A DNA stretch of 39,449 nucleotides from a virus: positions 1 through 39,449 of IMG/VR virus record IMGVR_UViG_3300042352_000132; one strand, 5' to 3'. Of this stretch, positions 16,664 to 22,483 are shown in pieces. Position 1 is the first letter of the stretch, and each line of letters begins with the position of its first letter. A program made the translations under genes and the position numbers. The notes beneath the pieces were generated by a model that worked only from the letters and a program-made list of their open reading frames with translations, did not search any database and had not been told where the DNA came from.

Positions 16664-17092
16664 GTGGATACAGCAACATACAAAGACAGCCAACGCTTTT
16701 GGCACAGAGTAACCATCGGCTCACCTGACGAATGTTGGGAATGGCAAGGGTCACGCCGAGGCGACAACTACGGACAACTGTATGTAGCCCACAAACACAG
16801 AGCAGCCCACCGCTTCTCATTCTTTCTAGCCCACCGTTACTACCCACCTGTCGTAAGACACAAGTGCGACAACAGAGTATGTGTCAATCCCCACCACCTA
16901 GAAGGCGGGACACAGACAGACAACATGAGAGATGTAGTAGAGAGAGGCAGACACTTCTATGCAAACAAAACCCACTGCCCACGAGGACATGAATACACCA
17001 AAGAGAACACCTACACCCGACCCAAGGGAAGCCGAGAATGTCGGGCGTGTAGGAAAGAAAGAAAGAACACGCTGGTCTTGCACAAGTTGTAA
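16664..17092 (+). CDS. HNH homing-type endonuclease
   Basis: Starts at GTG with GGGGGAT 9 bases upstream. The 142-residue protein has CWEWQGS (24-30), the HNH core with His49 (RAAHRFSF) and CVNPHHL (73-79), and two probable zinc sites (Cys68/Cys73 and CPRGH...CRAC at 105-129). This is the layout of free-standing phage HNH homing enzymes, which nick or cut DNA to promote their own spread; such genes often insert between phage genes. No intron is evident. Confidence 0.85.
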   Translation: MDTATYKDSQRFWHRVTIGSPDECWEWQGSRRGDNYGQLYVAHKHRAAHRFSFFLAHRYYPPVVRHKCDNRVCVNPHHLEGGTQTDNMRDVVERGRHFYANKTHCPRGHEYTKENTYTRPKGSRECRACRKERKNTLVLHKL

Positions 17093-17204
17093 GACATCAG
17101 TAACATTGTTTGTCGCAGTAAAATATGCGCCAACACACACCTGCCTTAAGAAAGCAGGACGGATAACACCACTTAAGAAAGAAGAAGCGGAACCAAATGA
17201 GTAA
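16989..17204 (+). CDS. Small zinc-finger protein overlapping the HNH gene
   Basis: Only the part after 17092 is free of the HNH gene. It encodes WSCTSCKTSVTLFVAVKYAP then THTCLKK, a treble-Cys motif like small actinophage zinc proteins, and ends overlapping the SSB start (ATGAGTAA). The start is unclear: in-frame ATG codons at 16959 and 16989 lie in another frame of HNH. It may be an older gene whose 5' end was overrun by the HNH insertion. Confidence 0.5.
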   Translation: MNTPKRTPTPDPREAENVGRVGKKERTRWSCTSCKTSVTLFVAVKYAPTHTCLKKAGRITPLKKEEAEPNE

Positions 17205-17601
17205 CCACATCACAATCAACGGCAAGGTAGGGCAAGAGCCTGAACTGCGCTACTCCCAAGGAGGCATGGCAGTCTTAACATTCTCCGTTGCCGACACATA
17301 CGGCAAAGATGACAAGAAGAAAACAACATGGCACAATGTCACCGTGTTCTCTAAACTTGCAGAGAATGTAGCCAACACCATCGCTAAAGGTTCAACCGTC
17401 ATAGTCGTAGGTCGCTACGAACAAGACGAGTTCACCAAGAAAGATGGAACCAAAGGCAAGAGCCTGAAGTTAATCGCTGATGAAGTCGGTGCGTCATGTC
17501 GTTGGAACTCATGGGTTCAAGACAATACTGAAGCAACGATGCAGCAAATCGGACAGGTATTTCCTACCGCATCACAGGTATCAGAAGACGAGTTCTTCTA
17601 A
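17197..17601 (+). CDS. ssb: Single-stranded DNA-binding protein
   Basis: A 134-residue OB-fold protein starting MSNHITINGKVGQEPELRYS, with AVLTFSVADTYGKDDKKKTT, WHNVTVFSKLAENVANTIAK and VIVVGRYEQDEF. These are the standard bacterial/phage SSB motifs. The C-terminal tail SEDEFF is acidic with two terminal Phe, a variant of the usual DDDIPF tip that recruits partner proteins. It protects single strands during replication and recombination. RBS is GAAGAAGCGG; both ends overlap neighbouring genes. Confidence 0.92.
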   Translation: MSNHITINGKVGQEPELRYSQGGMAVLTFSVADTYGKDDKKKTTWHNVTVFSKLAENVANTIAKGSTVIVVGRYEQDEFTKKDGTKGKSLKLIADEVGASCRWNSWVQDNTEATMQQIGQVFPTASQVSEDEFF

Positions 17602-17861
17602 TGTCTGACCCACTGTCAATGTCATTTGATATGTGGATGGAAGTTGGCTTAAGACAGGGGTGGGTAACACCACCTCTGTGCCACACCCACGATGGTGTAG
17701 CCACCACACCAGATGAAGACCAAGCCTTTGAGGACGGTGACGACATCTGTATCCACATCATGCGTCTCTATGCAAACCCACAAGAGAAAGCAGATTGTGA
17801 AGAGAACCACTCGCCAACGGTATGGCGTAACCCATTCCCAGAACTTAGACCCATACCCTGA
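17601..17861 (+). CDS. Conserved actinophage protein, 86 aa
   Basis: The product contains FDMWMEVGLRQGWVTPPLCH, THDGVATTPDEDQAFEDGDD and CIHIMRLY, then ENHSPTVWR. A protein family with the pattern W---GL--GW--PP-C-THDG, then acidic residues, then CIH--RLY-----K---E-NH occurs in many actinophages. The Cys and His residues suggest metal binding. Function is not known. It starts at the TAATG overlap with ssb. Confidence 0.75.
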   Translation: MSDPLSMSFDMWMEVGLRQGWVTPPLCHTHDGVATTPDEDQAFEDGDDICIHIMRLYANPQEKADCEENHSPTVWRNPFPELRPIP

Positions 17862-17997
17862 CCAGAAATCCTGCGACCATTGCGGTACAGGAACCCGTGC
17901 CCTAACACTGTGGACACCTGAACAGATAGCCAACTGTGGTTGTGCCTGCCATTGGGCAAGACGATACGACATGACAAACAAGAAGAAGAAAAAGTGA
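17797..17997 (+). CDS. Cys-rich protein upstream of whiB, 66 aa
   Basis: I use GTG 17797 with AAGAGAAAG upstream; ATG 17770 is an alternative. The frame overlaps the previous gene. Beyond that overlap it encodes KSCDHCGTGTRALTLWTPEQ, then IANCGCACHWARRYD, with five cysteines and a His in zinc-binding spacing, and ends in a Lys run that overlaps the WhiB start (GTGA). Likely a small zinc protein. Start uncertain. Confidence 0.55.
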   Translation: MKRTTRQRYGVTHSQNLDPYPDQKSCDHCGTGTRALTLWTPEQIANCGCACHWARRYDMTNKKKKK

Positions 17998-18263
17998 AAC
18001 ACTGGCAAGACGATGCGCATTGCAAAGGGTTAGACCCCAACATATTTTTTCCTGAAGTGTTCGGTGACCAACAGAACGGAATGATATGGGAGCAGGCTAA
18101 AAGAATATGCCGTGCGTGTCCCGTCACTGATGAATGTCTTAAGTCCGAACTTGCCTTTGAGCAGGTGAGTGGTCGGCGTAACGGTATGTGGGGTGGACTC
18201 ACACCTAAAGAGCGGGAGCAGTATGCCCGCAACCCCATGAACATACGCATGAAGAAGCCCTAG
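17994..18263 (+). CDS. whiB: WhiB-like iron-sulfur transcription factor
   Basis: GTG 17994 gives an 89-residue protein beginning KHWQDDAHCKGLDPNIFFPE. It has the four cluster-binding cysteines in WhiB spacing (Cys10, Cys39, Cys42, Cys48; CRACPVTDEC) and the GMWGG turn (64-68), followed by a basic tail ending RMKKP. WhiB proteins are confined to Actinobacteria and their phages. They hold a [4Fe-4S] cluster and bind sigma-A region 4 to redirect transcription; phage versions can affect host septation and superinfection. A GTCTTAAGTC palindrome lies within the gene. It is the last rightward gene before a terminator. Confidence 0.92.
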   Translation: MKHWQDDAHCKGLDPNIFFPEVFGDQQNGMIWEQAKRICRACPVTDECLKSELAFEQVSGRRNGMWGGLTPKEREQYARNPMNIRMKKP

Positions 18264-18293
18264 CCATTGGGAAGGGGAACCAACGACTAGGGC
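18257..18293. terminator. Bidirectional terminator between convergent operons
   Basis: GCCCTAG (18257-18263) pairs perfectly with CTAGGGC (18287-18293); inside, TTGG and CCAA can extend the stem. It lies between the end of whiB and the end of the leftward operon. There is no long T-run, so the strength is uncertain. Confidence 0.55.
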
Positions 18294-18310
18294 AAATCAA
18301 GTGTATCAAA

Positions 18311-18604
18311 TCAGATAAGTATTTTTCTTACCTCATACTGATACCGCCATGCTACCTCGCAACTTTCCATTTGCATACGGGCTATGTCCTCTGACGGGAA
18401 TGATGAAGCCATGTTCAGGGTCTTAGTCCACTTCCACACCTCGTCCATGTCCCAACGGAAATACTTAACAGCCTTACCGCCCACTTCGTAGGTGACTATC
18501 CAGCCGTACGGGTTCTGTTCGTAGTTGCCCGTCACTCGTGGTTCACGGAACACTATCTTTTCTCCGAGGATTAACTGTCTTAAGACACGATGCAGTGCCC
18601 GCAT
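18311..18604 (-). CDS. Unknown 97-aa protein, last gene of leftward operon
   Basis: Basic N-terminus (ALHRVLRQLILGEKIVFREP), then YGWIVTYEVGGKAVKYFRWD and a helical C-terminus rich in aromatic residues. No motif recognised. Start ATG overlaps the preceding stop. A GTCTTAAGAC palindrome lies near the 5' end. Proteins of this size and style in phage early operons often counter host functions, but nothing here proves that. Confidence 0.65.
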   Translation of the reverse strand: MRALHRVLRQLILGEKIVFREPRVTGNYEQNPYGWIVTYEVGGKAVKYFRWDMDEVWKWTKTLNMASSFPSEDIARMQMESCEVAWRYQYEVRKILI

Positions 18605-18801
18605 TAGAACGGTTCGGCTGTCCAGTAGTTCTCGTCACGCCCGCTACACACAGGACATAAGTCAGCAGGTGACCCATGCAGGGTGTCGTAGAACCAGCCG
18701 TACTTAAACTCACTCACTCGTGCGTCCGTTAATGTGCCGTAATGGTCTAGTGATGAGATGCCGTTGCACTTGTCACATTGCAACTTGATGATTGCGCTCA
18801 T
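18604..18801 (-). CDS. Zinc-ribbon protein, 65 aa
   Basis: The product contains LQCDKCNG (Cys9, Cys12) and LCPVCSGRDE (Cys49, Cys52), a two-knuckle zinc ribbon separated by a short beta domain with GWFYDTLHGSPAD. It resembles small DUF-type zinc proteins of actinophages. Function unknown. It is coupled to both neighbours by overlapping start and stop codons. Confidence 0.7.
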   Translation of the reverse strand: MSAIIKLQCDKCNGISSLDHYGTLTDARVSEFKYGWFYDTLHGSPADLCPVCSGRDENYWTAEPF

Positions 18802-19055
18802 CGTGTGTAGTCGTTGATAGAACTAATCCAGCAGTAGCCAGCCAACCCCAAAAGGATAAAGCAAAGCAGAGCAGAGGACTCTAACGCATAGAACGAACCG
18901 ATACAGAACACGAAGCCAAAGAATGTTCGTGCCTTGTAGTTCATCTGTAATGGTTCCATACCTAGCCTGTCTCGCACTGCTTGAGTGCGTGAGCGTATGT
19001 CTAGTGGTCTGTCCCATGATTTTACTGCGGGGTGGTTAGGTGAATAGCGTTTCAT
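18798..19055 (-). CDS. Two-span membrane protein, 85 aa
   Basis: An N-terminal basic region (MKRYSPNHPAVKSWDRPLDI) precedes two hydrophobic spans (FFGFVFCIGSFYALESSALL and LCFILLGLAGYCWISSI). It resembles small inner-membrane proteins of phage early operons; it could take part in superinfection exclusion or holin-like effects, which is a guess. The start follows a GTCTTAAGTC box immediately. Confidence 0.65.
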   Translation of the reverse strand: MKRYSPNHPAVKSWDRPLDIRSRTQAVRDRLGMEPLQMNYKARTFFGFVFCIGSFYALESSALLCFILLGLAGYCWISSINDYTR

Positions 19056-19228
19056 GACTTAAGACCTAACTTTTCTGTTGATTCATGGTCTGATGGGAAG
19101 GTGTCATTTTCGTCGCAAACATATTTCCATATTTTGTCATCACCCGTGGCTTGCATATCTGCCCACCCCGTTGGCGTTGCGGTAACTGTGCGTCCACAAT
19201 GCATACAATTTGTTGTTTCTTTTTTCAT
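19052..19228 (-). CDS. CxxC protein, 58 aa
   Basis: The product begins MKKETTNCMHCGRTVTATPT (Cys8, Cys11), then GWADMQATGDDKIWKYVCDE with a third cysteine, probably a small zinc-binding fold. ATGA overlaps at both ends place it firmly in the leftward operon. The last codons form part of a GTCTTAAGTC box that sits before the next ATG. Function unknown. Confidence 0.65.
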   Translation of the reverse strand: MKKETTNCMHCGRTVTATPTGWADMQATGDDKIWKYVCDENDTFPSDHESTEKLGLKS

Positions 19229-19452
19229 TCCACTTCCTCAATCATTGTGTCAATTACTGCGTTAGATATCCACTCGGATACCTCGGCACCAGCGTTGTCC
19301 CAGTTGTCAAACTCGTCACACACCTTGCTCCATTGGATATCGGTGATGGGTTGGTACGCATCATCAAATGTTTCTTGTGTCCACCACAAGGCGCACACTT
19401 CCGCATCGGGGTCTAGTTCCTGCATTGTCTTGATTAGTTCTGATGCTTTCAT
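19225..19452 (-). CDS. Acidic unknown protein, 75 aa
   Basis: MKASELIKTMQELDPDAEVC, then ALWWTQETFDDAYQPITDIQ. Strongly acidic and rich in Trp and Asp; such DNA-mimic-like composition is seen in some anti-restriction proteins, but also in many unrelated small proteins. The start-proximal motif ELIKTMQELDPDAEV resembles a family of small phage proteins whose function I do not know. ATGA coupling with the next gene. Confidence 0.7.
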   Translation of the reverse strand: MKASELIKTMQELDPDAEVCALWWTQETFDDAYQPITDIQWSKVCDEFDNWDNAGAEVSEWISNAVIDTMIEEVE

Positions 19453-19455
19453 GAC

Positions 19456-19746
19456 TTAAGACCTGTACCTGTGTGTGTCGTAGCAATCCTCACAACGAGG
19501 CTCGCTGAACTCACGGTTACCGCACACCTCATCGGGGTCTACCTCTGTCTCGCAATCCACACAGATGTGGTTGCCGTCCTCATTGGTATCCCAAACATCT
19601 TCTATCGCTTCAACGGTGCAAGCAAAGTTGTCACCGCTACTTGGGTTCGCTTCACCGAACTCTGACCACGCCTTGTCTTGTGCATCATCTTCATTGTCTG
19701 CCTCTACCCTTACCGAGTAGTGGAAGACCACATTGTATTCTTTCAT
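19456..19746 (-). CDS. Acidic zinc-finger protein, 96 aa
   Basis: The N-terminal half (MKEYNVVFHYSVRVEADNED, then DAQDKAWSEFG) is a small alpha/beta module like that in the gene at 22069-22278. The C-terminal half has CVDCETEVDPDEVCGNREFS and CEDC, a four-Cys zinc site. The ribosome site is AGAAGGGG and the leader ends ACAAAATG, as in two other genes of this operon. Function unknown. Confidence 0.7.
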   Translation of the reverse strand: MKEYNVVFHYSVRVEADNEDDAQDKAWSEFGEANPSSGDNFACTVEAIEDVWDTNEDGNHICVDCETEVDPDEVCGNREFSEPRCEDCYDTHRYRS

Positions 19747-19854
19747 TTTGTATTCCCCTTCTAGGATTACCTACTGCTACACCCCTTTGGTGTTGCATGG
19801 TGGGTGGTCAGGACTTGCACCCGACTGTCTGCTAGTCACCCTGTCTGACCTAAG
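19747..19854 (-). other. Structured intergenic RNA with tRNA-3'-end-like stem
   Basis: Read on the minus strand this gap has a hairpin CTGAC-TTAG-GTCAG, then a T-arm-like hairpin TCGGG-TGCAAGT-CCTGA followed by CACCC ACCA, and GGGTG upstream that can pair with CACCC, giving an acceptor/T-arm-like minihelix ending in CCA. A third hairpin is ACACC-AAAGG-GGTGT. No D-arm or anticodon arm fits, so it is not called as a tRNA. Candidate processing signal, tRNA remnant or former attachment site. Confidence 0.35.
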
Positions 19855-20133
19855 TCAGTCCTTTGTCGTGTCGTATGGAAAGTCTTTCATGCACTTATGG
19901 TTTGCTACCTCGTAGTAACCACAAGCCACAAGAAATGCCTCTCTGTCAAACTCCCCCATCAACTCATCGTCAAGTTCTTGACACAAGCGCATAGCCACTG
20001 AACAGAAAGTCCAACGATGAACCCCCTCTTCAAGTAGACCGTAGTCCATTCTTGTACTCCAACTATTCGTTAGGCTGTTGAGGCAACCAGCAATGCTACT
20101 TGCTGATAAGACCCCTTTGGTTTTCGTATTCAT
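19855..20133 (-). CDS. Unknown 92-aa protein, first gene after promoter P5
   Basis: I start at ATG 20133, preceded by AAAGGGAAAAT; the open frame extends 54 bases further without a ribosome site. The product is helical with conserved-looking Cys and aromatic residues (VHRWTFCSVAMRLCQELDDE, FLVACGYYEVANHKC). Not recognised. It is the first gene downstream of a CRP-type promoter, which suggests early expression. Confidence 0.68.
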   Translation of the reverse strand: MNTKTKGVLSASSIAGCLNSLTNSWSTRMDYGLLEEGVHRWTFCSVAMRLCQELDDELMGEFDREAFLVACGYYEVANHKCMKDFPYDTTKD

Positions 20134-20177
20134 TATTTTCCCTTTCTTTTTATCAAGCCCTTCAACTTGATATCTCA

Positions 20178-20231
20178 ACCGTAACACAGTTCATGTTACT
20201 TGTCAAGTCTTTTCTTTGTGACTTTGGTCAC
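20178..20231 (-). promoter_or_regulatory. Promoter P5 with CRP/GlxR-type site
   Basis: On the minus strand: TGTGAC-N4-GTCACA (core 20218-20231), 11 bases, TTGACA (20206-20201), 17 bases, TACGGT (20183-20178). The spacer holds GTAACA-N7-TGTTAC. The first gene (start 20133) has an intervening leader hairpin ATCAAG...CTTGAT. Confidence 0.8.
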
Positions 20232-20392
20232 ACCATCAGACTCAAGTCAGGACGGGTAACCCGTTGAACCTGAACATCTTGATAGCCGTCCGATATAAAT
20301 TCACTGGCGATTGCTACCGCCTCTGTCCATAGAAGGTAAAAGTCATTGACTTCTACACCCCCTACCCACACCGTGTACTTCTGTGTACTCAT
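20228..20392 (-). CDS. Unknown 54-aa protein
   Basis: MSTQKYTVWVGGVEVNDFYL, then LWTEAVAIASEFISDGYQDV and QVQRVTRP. A compact beta-alpha-beta module like the other small proteins of this operon (strand, helix starting with TEAVAIA, strand). The ATG overlaps the stop of the upstream gene (ATGA). Its 3' end runs into the CRP-type site of promoter P5. Confidence 0.62.
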   Translation of the reverse strand: MSTQKYTVWVGGVEVNDFYLLWTEAVAIASEFISDGYQDVQVQRVTRPDLSLMV

Positions 20393-20538
20393 GACTTGAC
20401 CTCTGCCAGTTCTTGCTTCGTATATACCATGAGTTCACGCAAGTCTGTTGCTAGTCGGGTGCGCCCACCGTGTAGGTCTATCTCCACCTCTAACTCTGCT
20501 TCTAACATTCTTAGGTACGCTTCTAGTTCCTCAATCAT
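20389..20538 (-). CDS. Small coiled-coil protein, 49 aa
   Basis: MIEELEAYLRMLEAELEVEI, then DLHGGRTRLATDLRELMVYT. A helical, acidic protein with heptad spacing of Leu. Coupled to both neighbours through ATGA overlaps. Function unknown. Confidence 0.62.
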   Translation of the reverse strand: MIEELEAYLRMLEAELEVEIDLHGGRTRLATDLRELMVYTKQELAEVKS

Positions 20539-20729
20539 TCGTGCTTACTCCCTACTTGGATTAGTTGGGCAAGCCGTCTCGCATCTGTTGAGTTGATAGT
20601 CACCTGTGTCTGTTCCTTATCGTCTGTCTGCCTCACTAGATAGTCAATACCTACCCAGTCAAGAGCGTCCTGCAACATTAGATAGTCATACCTAAGATAC
20701 TTAGCGTCATCTGTTTGTTGGCTACTCAT
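20535..20729 (-). CDS. Unknown 64-aa protein
   Basis: MSSQQTDDAKYLRYDYLMLQ, then DALDWVGIDYLVRQTDDKEQ and TQVTINSTDARRLAQLIQ. Mixed alpha/beta, acidic. The ribosome site is GGAATAGAG just before the ATG and lies at the end of the preceding gene. No recognised motif. Confidence 0.62.
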   Translation of the reverse strand: MSSQQTDDAKYLRYDYLMLQDALDWVGIDYLVRQTDDKEQTQVTINSTDARRLAQLIQVGSKHE

Positions 20730-20731
20730 CT

Positions 20732-20944
20732 CTATTCCACCACTTCTTCAATGGTCACAAAGTTTTCGTCATGTTCAGTAGCACGAGCAGTTATTGCTTG
20801 GGGCAAGTCATCAAAATCTCGCTCAAGTTTTTCCTGATTGTGTTGATACTTGTCAATGAAACTTTGCGCTTCTTTTTTACTGGCGAAATCCCAGCCTGTG
20901 TATTTGATGCCATATGTAATGGTCACCTTGTATTGTGTTGTCAT
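20732..20944 (-). CDS. Unknown 70-aa protein, first gene after promoter P4
   Basis: I start at ATG 20944 (after GAAGGGGGATACAAA) rather than at an upstream ATG inside the promoter. MTTQYKVTITYGIKYTGWDF, then ASKKEAQSFIDKYQHNQEKL. The layout is strand, strand, helix, strand, shared with the other leader-linked small proteins at 21983 and 22278. Function unknown. Confidence 0.7.
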   Translation of the reverse strand: MTTQYKVTITYGIKYTGWDFASKKEAQSFIDKYQHNQEKLERDFDDLPQAITARATEHDENFVTIEEVVE

Positions 20945-20985
20945 TTTGTATCCCCCTTCAGAGATGTTTTGTTTTGTTATGTATA

Positions 20986-21039
20986 ACTCTATCATACTGT
21001 TAGACAGTTGTCAAGGGTATTCTTTGTGACTTCCGTCAC
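20986..21039 (-). promoter_or_regulatory. Promoter P4 with CRP/GlxR-type site
   Basis: TGTGAC-N4-GTCACA (core 21026-21039), 11 bases, TTGACA (21014-21009), 17 bases, TAGAGT (20991-20986), preceded by TGA so it is an extended -10. The spacer contains the palindrome ACTGT-CTA-ACAGT. Confidence 0.85.
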
Positions 21040-21049
21040 ACTCACTCAA

Positions 21050-21065
21050 TGTTTCCCGTGAAACA
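21050..21065. promoter_or_regulatory. parS-like ParB-binding site
   Basis: TGTTTCCCGTGAAACA matches the bacterial parS consensus TGTTTCACGTGAAACA at 15 of 16 positions; the single change (A to C) is in the centre. It lies just upstream of promoter P4. No ParA or ParB gene is seen in the window, so a host ParB is the likely partner. Confidence 0.65.
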
Positions 21066-21073
21066 TCTACTTG

Positions 21074-21096
21074 TATAGTACAACTATAAATTATAG
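21074..21096. repeat. AT-rich overlapping palindromes
   Basis: TATAGT-ACA-ACTATA (21074-21088) overlaps CTATAA-A-TTATAG (21084-21096). They lie between the stop of the 21098 gene and the parS-like site. They could be operators or an unwinding element; no T-run makes them a clear terminator. Confidence 0.5.
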
Positions 21097-21097
21097 G

Positions 21098-21286
21098 CTA
21101 ACTTTCTTCTGTCTCGGCGTAGTCACCTTCACCTGCATACATATCTTCGTAGTCTCTGTCGCTTAGTGCCTGACGGATTATGTTGTGGATAGTGTCACTG
21201 TCTCCACCTGAGTAGAACATAGCCACTGCTTCGGCAAACGCTAGTTGGCTCGGCTTCAATGATGTCTTTGTTGTTCTCATTATCAT
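21098..21286 (-). CDS. Unknown 62-aa protein
   Basis: MIMRTTKTSLKPSQLAFAEA, then VAMFYSGGDSDTIHNIIRQA and an acidic tail (YEDMYAGEGDYAETEES). Start at the ATGA overlap. The helical N-terminal half with SQLAFAEAV and a DTIHNIIRQAL helix could be a small DNA- or protein-binding fold. Not recognised. Confidence 0.62.
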   Translation of the reverse strand: MIMRTTKTSLKPSQLAFAEAVAMFYSGGDSDTIHNIIRQALSDRDYEDMYAGEGDYAETEES

Positions 21287-21465
21287 GCGCCTGCCTCAAT
21301 TCCTTTTAGTCCTGCCCCGTTCGGGTAGATAATGTCGTATCCCTCGTGCCTTACTGCCCACTCAATAGACCGCCCTTGTACTTGTAGCAGATACCCCCAC
21401 GCTTTGCCTTCGGTGGTGAATGTGGCGAGCGTCTGCCCGTCACGGGTTACTTGATAGTTATTCAT
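21283..21465 (-). CDS. Unknown 60-aa protein
   Basis: MNNYQVTRDGQTLATFTTEG, then KAWGYLLQVQGRSIEWAVRH and EGYDIIYPNG. A strand-strand-helix-strand module like those of its neighbours. The stop overlaps the next start (ATGA). Function unknown. Confidence 0.65.
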   Translation of the reverse strand: MNNYQVTRDGQTLATFTTEGKAWGYLLQVQGRSIEWAVRHEGYDIIYPNGAGLKGIEAGA

Positions 21466-21468
21466 GCC

Positions 21469-21774
21469 TTATCCCTCGCAACTCATAAGTTCTGTAATCC
21501 AGTCCTCAACTTGCTGTGGGTGGTCTGCCCATTCCTTCAAGGCATCACCTAAGTAGTCCGCCTCTAGATAACCGAGCCGTACATCGTGGCTCATTGTCGC
21601 CCCGTAGTTGTCCTCTGACCACCCGATAATGTCTAGCATTAGATTGAACGGGCGTTGGGCGTGGTCATAGTTCAGTGACCACTCAAATAGAGCCTTCACT
21701 TCTGTTGGGTGCCATTTGGTTTCGTCCTCTAAGAACTCCCAAATATCTTGCGGTTGTGTTTTTGTGTTCGTCAT
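21469..21774 (-). CDS. Unknown 101-aa protein
   Basis: I start at ATG 21774, 2 bases after the preceding stop; the frame stays open for 270 bases further but that part is the antisense-frame shadow of the gene at 21777-21983. MTNTKTQPQDIWEFLEDETK, then WHPTEVKALFEWSLNYDHAQ and RPFNLMLDIIGWSEDNYGAT. Helical, acidic, Trp-rich. It resembles no family I can name. Confidence 0.68.
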   Translation of the reverse strand: MTNTKTQPQDIWEFLEDETKWHPTEVKALFEWSLNYDHAQRPFNLMLDIIGWSEDNYGATMSHDVRLGYLEADYLGDALKEWADHPQQVEDWITELMSCEG

Positions 21775-21776
21775 CT

Positions 21777-21983
21777 TTAGTATTCCATTTCTTCGTAATA
21801 ATCTTTTTCTTGTCCGTAGAAAATACGGGCAGAGCAGACAGTCCCTTTGTATGTTTCCGCCCCTAGCATTGTGTAGGCGTAGCCTTGTGCGTTGGCTTGT
21901 TGGTTGAATGTAACGATGCGGATTATTTCTCCGTCCTCGTTCATTGTGACTACCTTGTAGTCGGGTGTCATTACTGTTGTCAT
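21777..21983 (-). CDS. Unknown 68-aa protein, first gene after promoter P3
   Basis: I start at ATG 21983, after GAAGGGGGCAAACAAA. MTTVMTPDYKVVTMNEDGEI, then IRIVTFNQQANAQGYAYTML and KGTVCSARIFYG. A small alpha/beta module. The leader (TGAAGGGGGC, then ACAAAATGACAAC) is nearly the same as that of the gene at 20944. Function unknown. Confidence 0.7.
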   Translation of the reverse strand: MTTVMTPDYKVVTMNEDGEIIRIVTFNQQANAQGYAYTMLGAETYKGTVCSARIFYGQEKDYYEEMEY

Positions 21984-22018
21984 TTTGTTTGCCCCCTTCA
22001 GGACTTGTTGTTGTTGTA

Positions 22019-22073
22019 ACTCTATCAACCGTGTAACGGTATGTCAAGCCTTTATAGTGTGACTTTCGTCACT
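22019..22073 (-). promoter_or_regulatory. Promoter P3 with CRP/GlxR-type site
   Basis: AGTGAC-N4-GTCACA (core 22059-22072; one mismatch to TGTGA-N6-TCACA), 11 bases, TTGACA (22047-22042), 17 bases, TAGAGT (22024-22019) as extended TGATAGAGT. The spacer contains ACCGT-TAC-ACGGT. Confidence 0.82.
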
Positions 22074-22278
22074 GACTCTGCTCGTAGGTTTCCATGTCAA
22101 TGGCGTAGGCATCAGTGACCTTCGCATCTTCTAGCCACGCCTCAGAGCGTGCAAACTTCCACGCCATAGTCTTAGCCTCATCTATGCTCTTTGCCTCAAC
22201 AGTCGTGGACTCGTGCCACTCCTGTATGTTCTCGCCCCTACCCTTGCGTAGTAGCACCATTAGTTCGTACTCTTTCAT
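22069..22278 (-). CDS. Unknown 69-aa protein
   Basis: MKEYELMVLLRKGRGENIQE, then STTVEAKSIDEAKTMAWKFA. The N-terminal part parallels the gene at 19456-19746 (MKEYN...VEADNEDDAQDKAW), so the two are likely paralogues. The stop lies inside the CRP-type site of promoter P3. Function unknown. Confidence 0.68.
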   Translation of the reverse strand: MKEYELMVLLRKGRGENIQEWHESTTVEAKSIDEAKTMAWKFARSEAWLEDAKVTDAYAIDMETYEQSQ

Positions 22279-22481
22279 TACTTAGCCCTTCCATTGCATA
22301 GAGAACACTTGTGTTCTCCCCCGTAGCGTGTATCCCATGACCATCTGATGCCCGTCCGTTGTGCCTCTTCTAGTCGTGCATCAACATTAGAGCCGTACTT
22401 CGGGTGAACTTCCCAACGGGTCTCCCCACAGTCATCACAGATAAGTTCTTCTGAGTCGGTGTTCGCTTGATAATATGTCAT
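22278..22481 (-). CDS. Zinc-finger protein, 67 aa
   Basis: Two CxxC pairs, ICDDCGETRW and KCSLCNGRAK, flank a middle region with TGIRWSWDTRYGG. Likely a small zinc-binding protein. Start at ATG after a GGGGAGATAG ribosome site. Function unknown. Confidence 0.7.
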   Translation of the reverse strand: MTYYQANTDSEELICDDCGETRWEVHPKYGSNVDARLEEAQRTGIRWSWDTRYGGEHKCSLCNGRAK

Positions 22482-22483
22482 CT

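Noticed and set aside
19780-19850. A complete tRNA gene
   Set aside because: Only acceptor and T-arm-like pairing is present; no anticodon or D-arm stem can be formed in the required positions.
21775-22047. N-terminal extension of the 21469 gene to 192 codons
   Set aside because: The extension is an alternative reading of the 21777-21983 gene, is Arg/Asn-rich, and crosses promoter P3.
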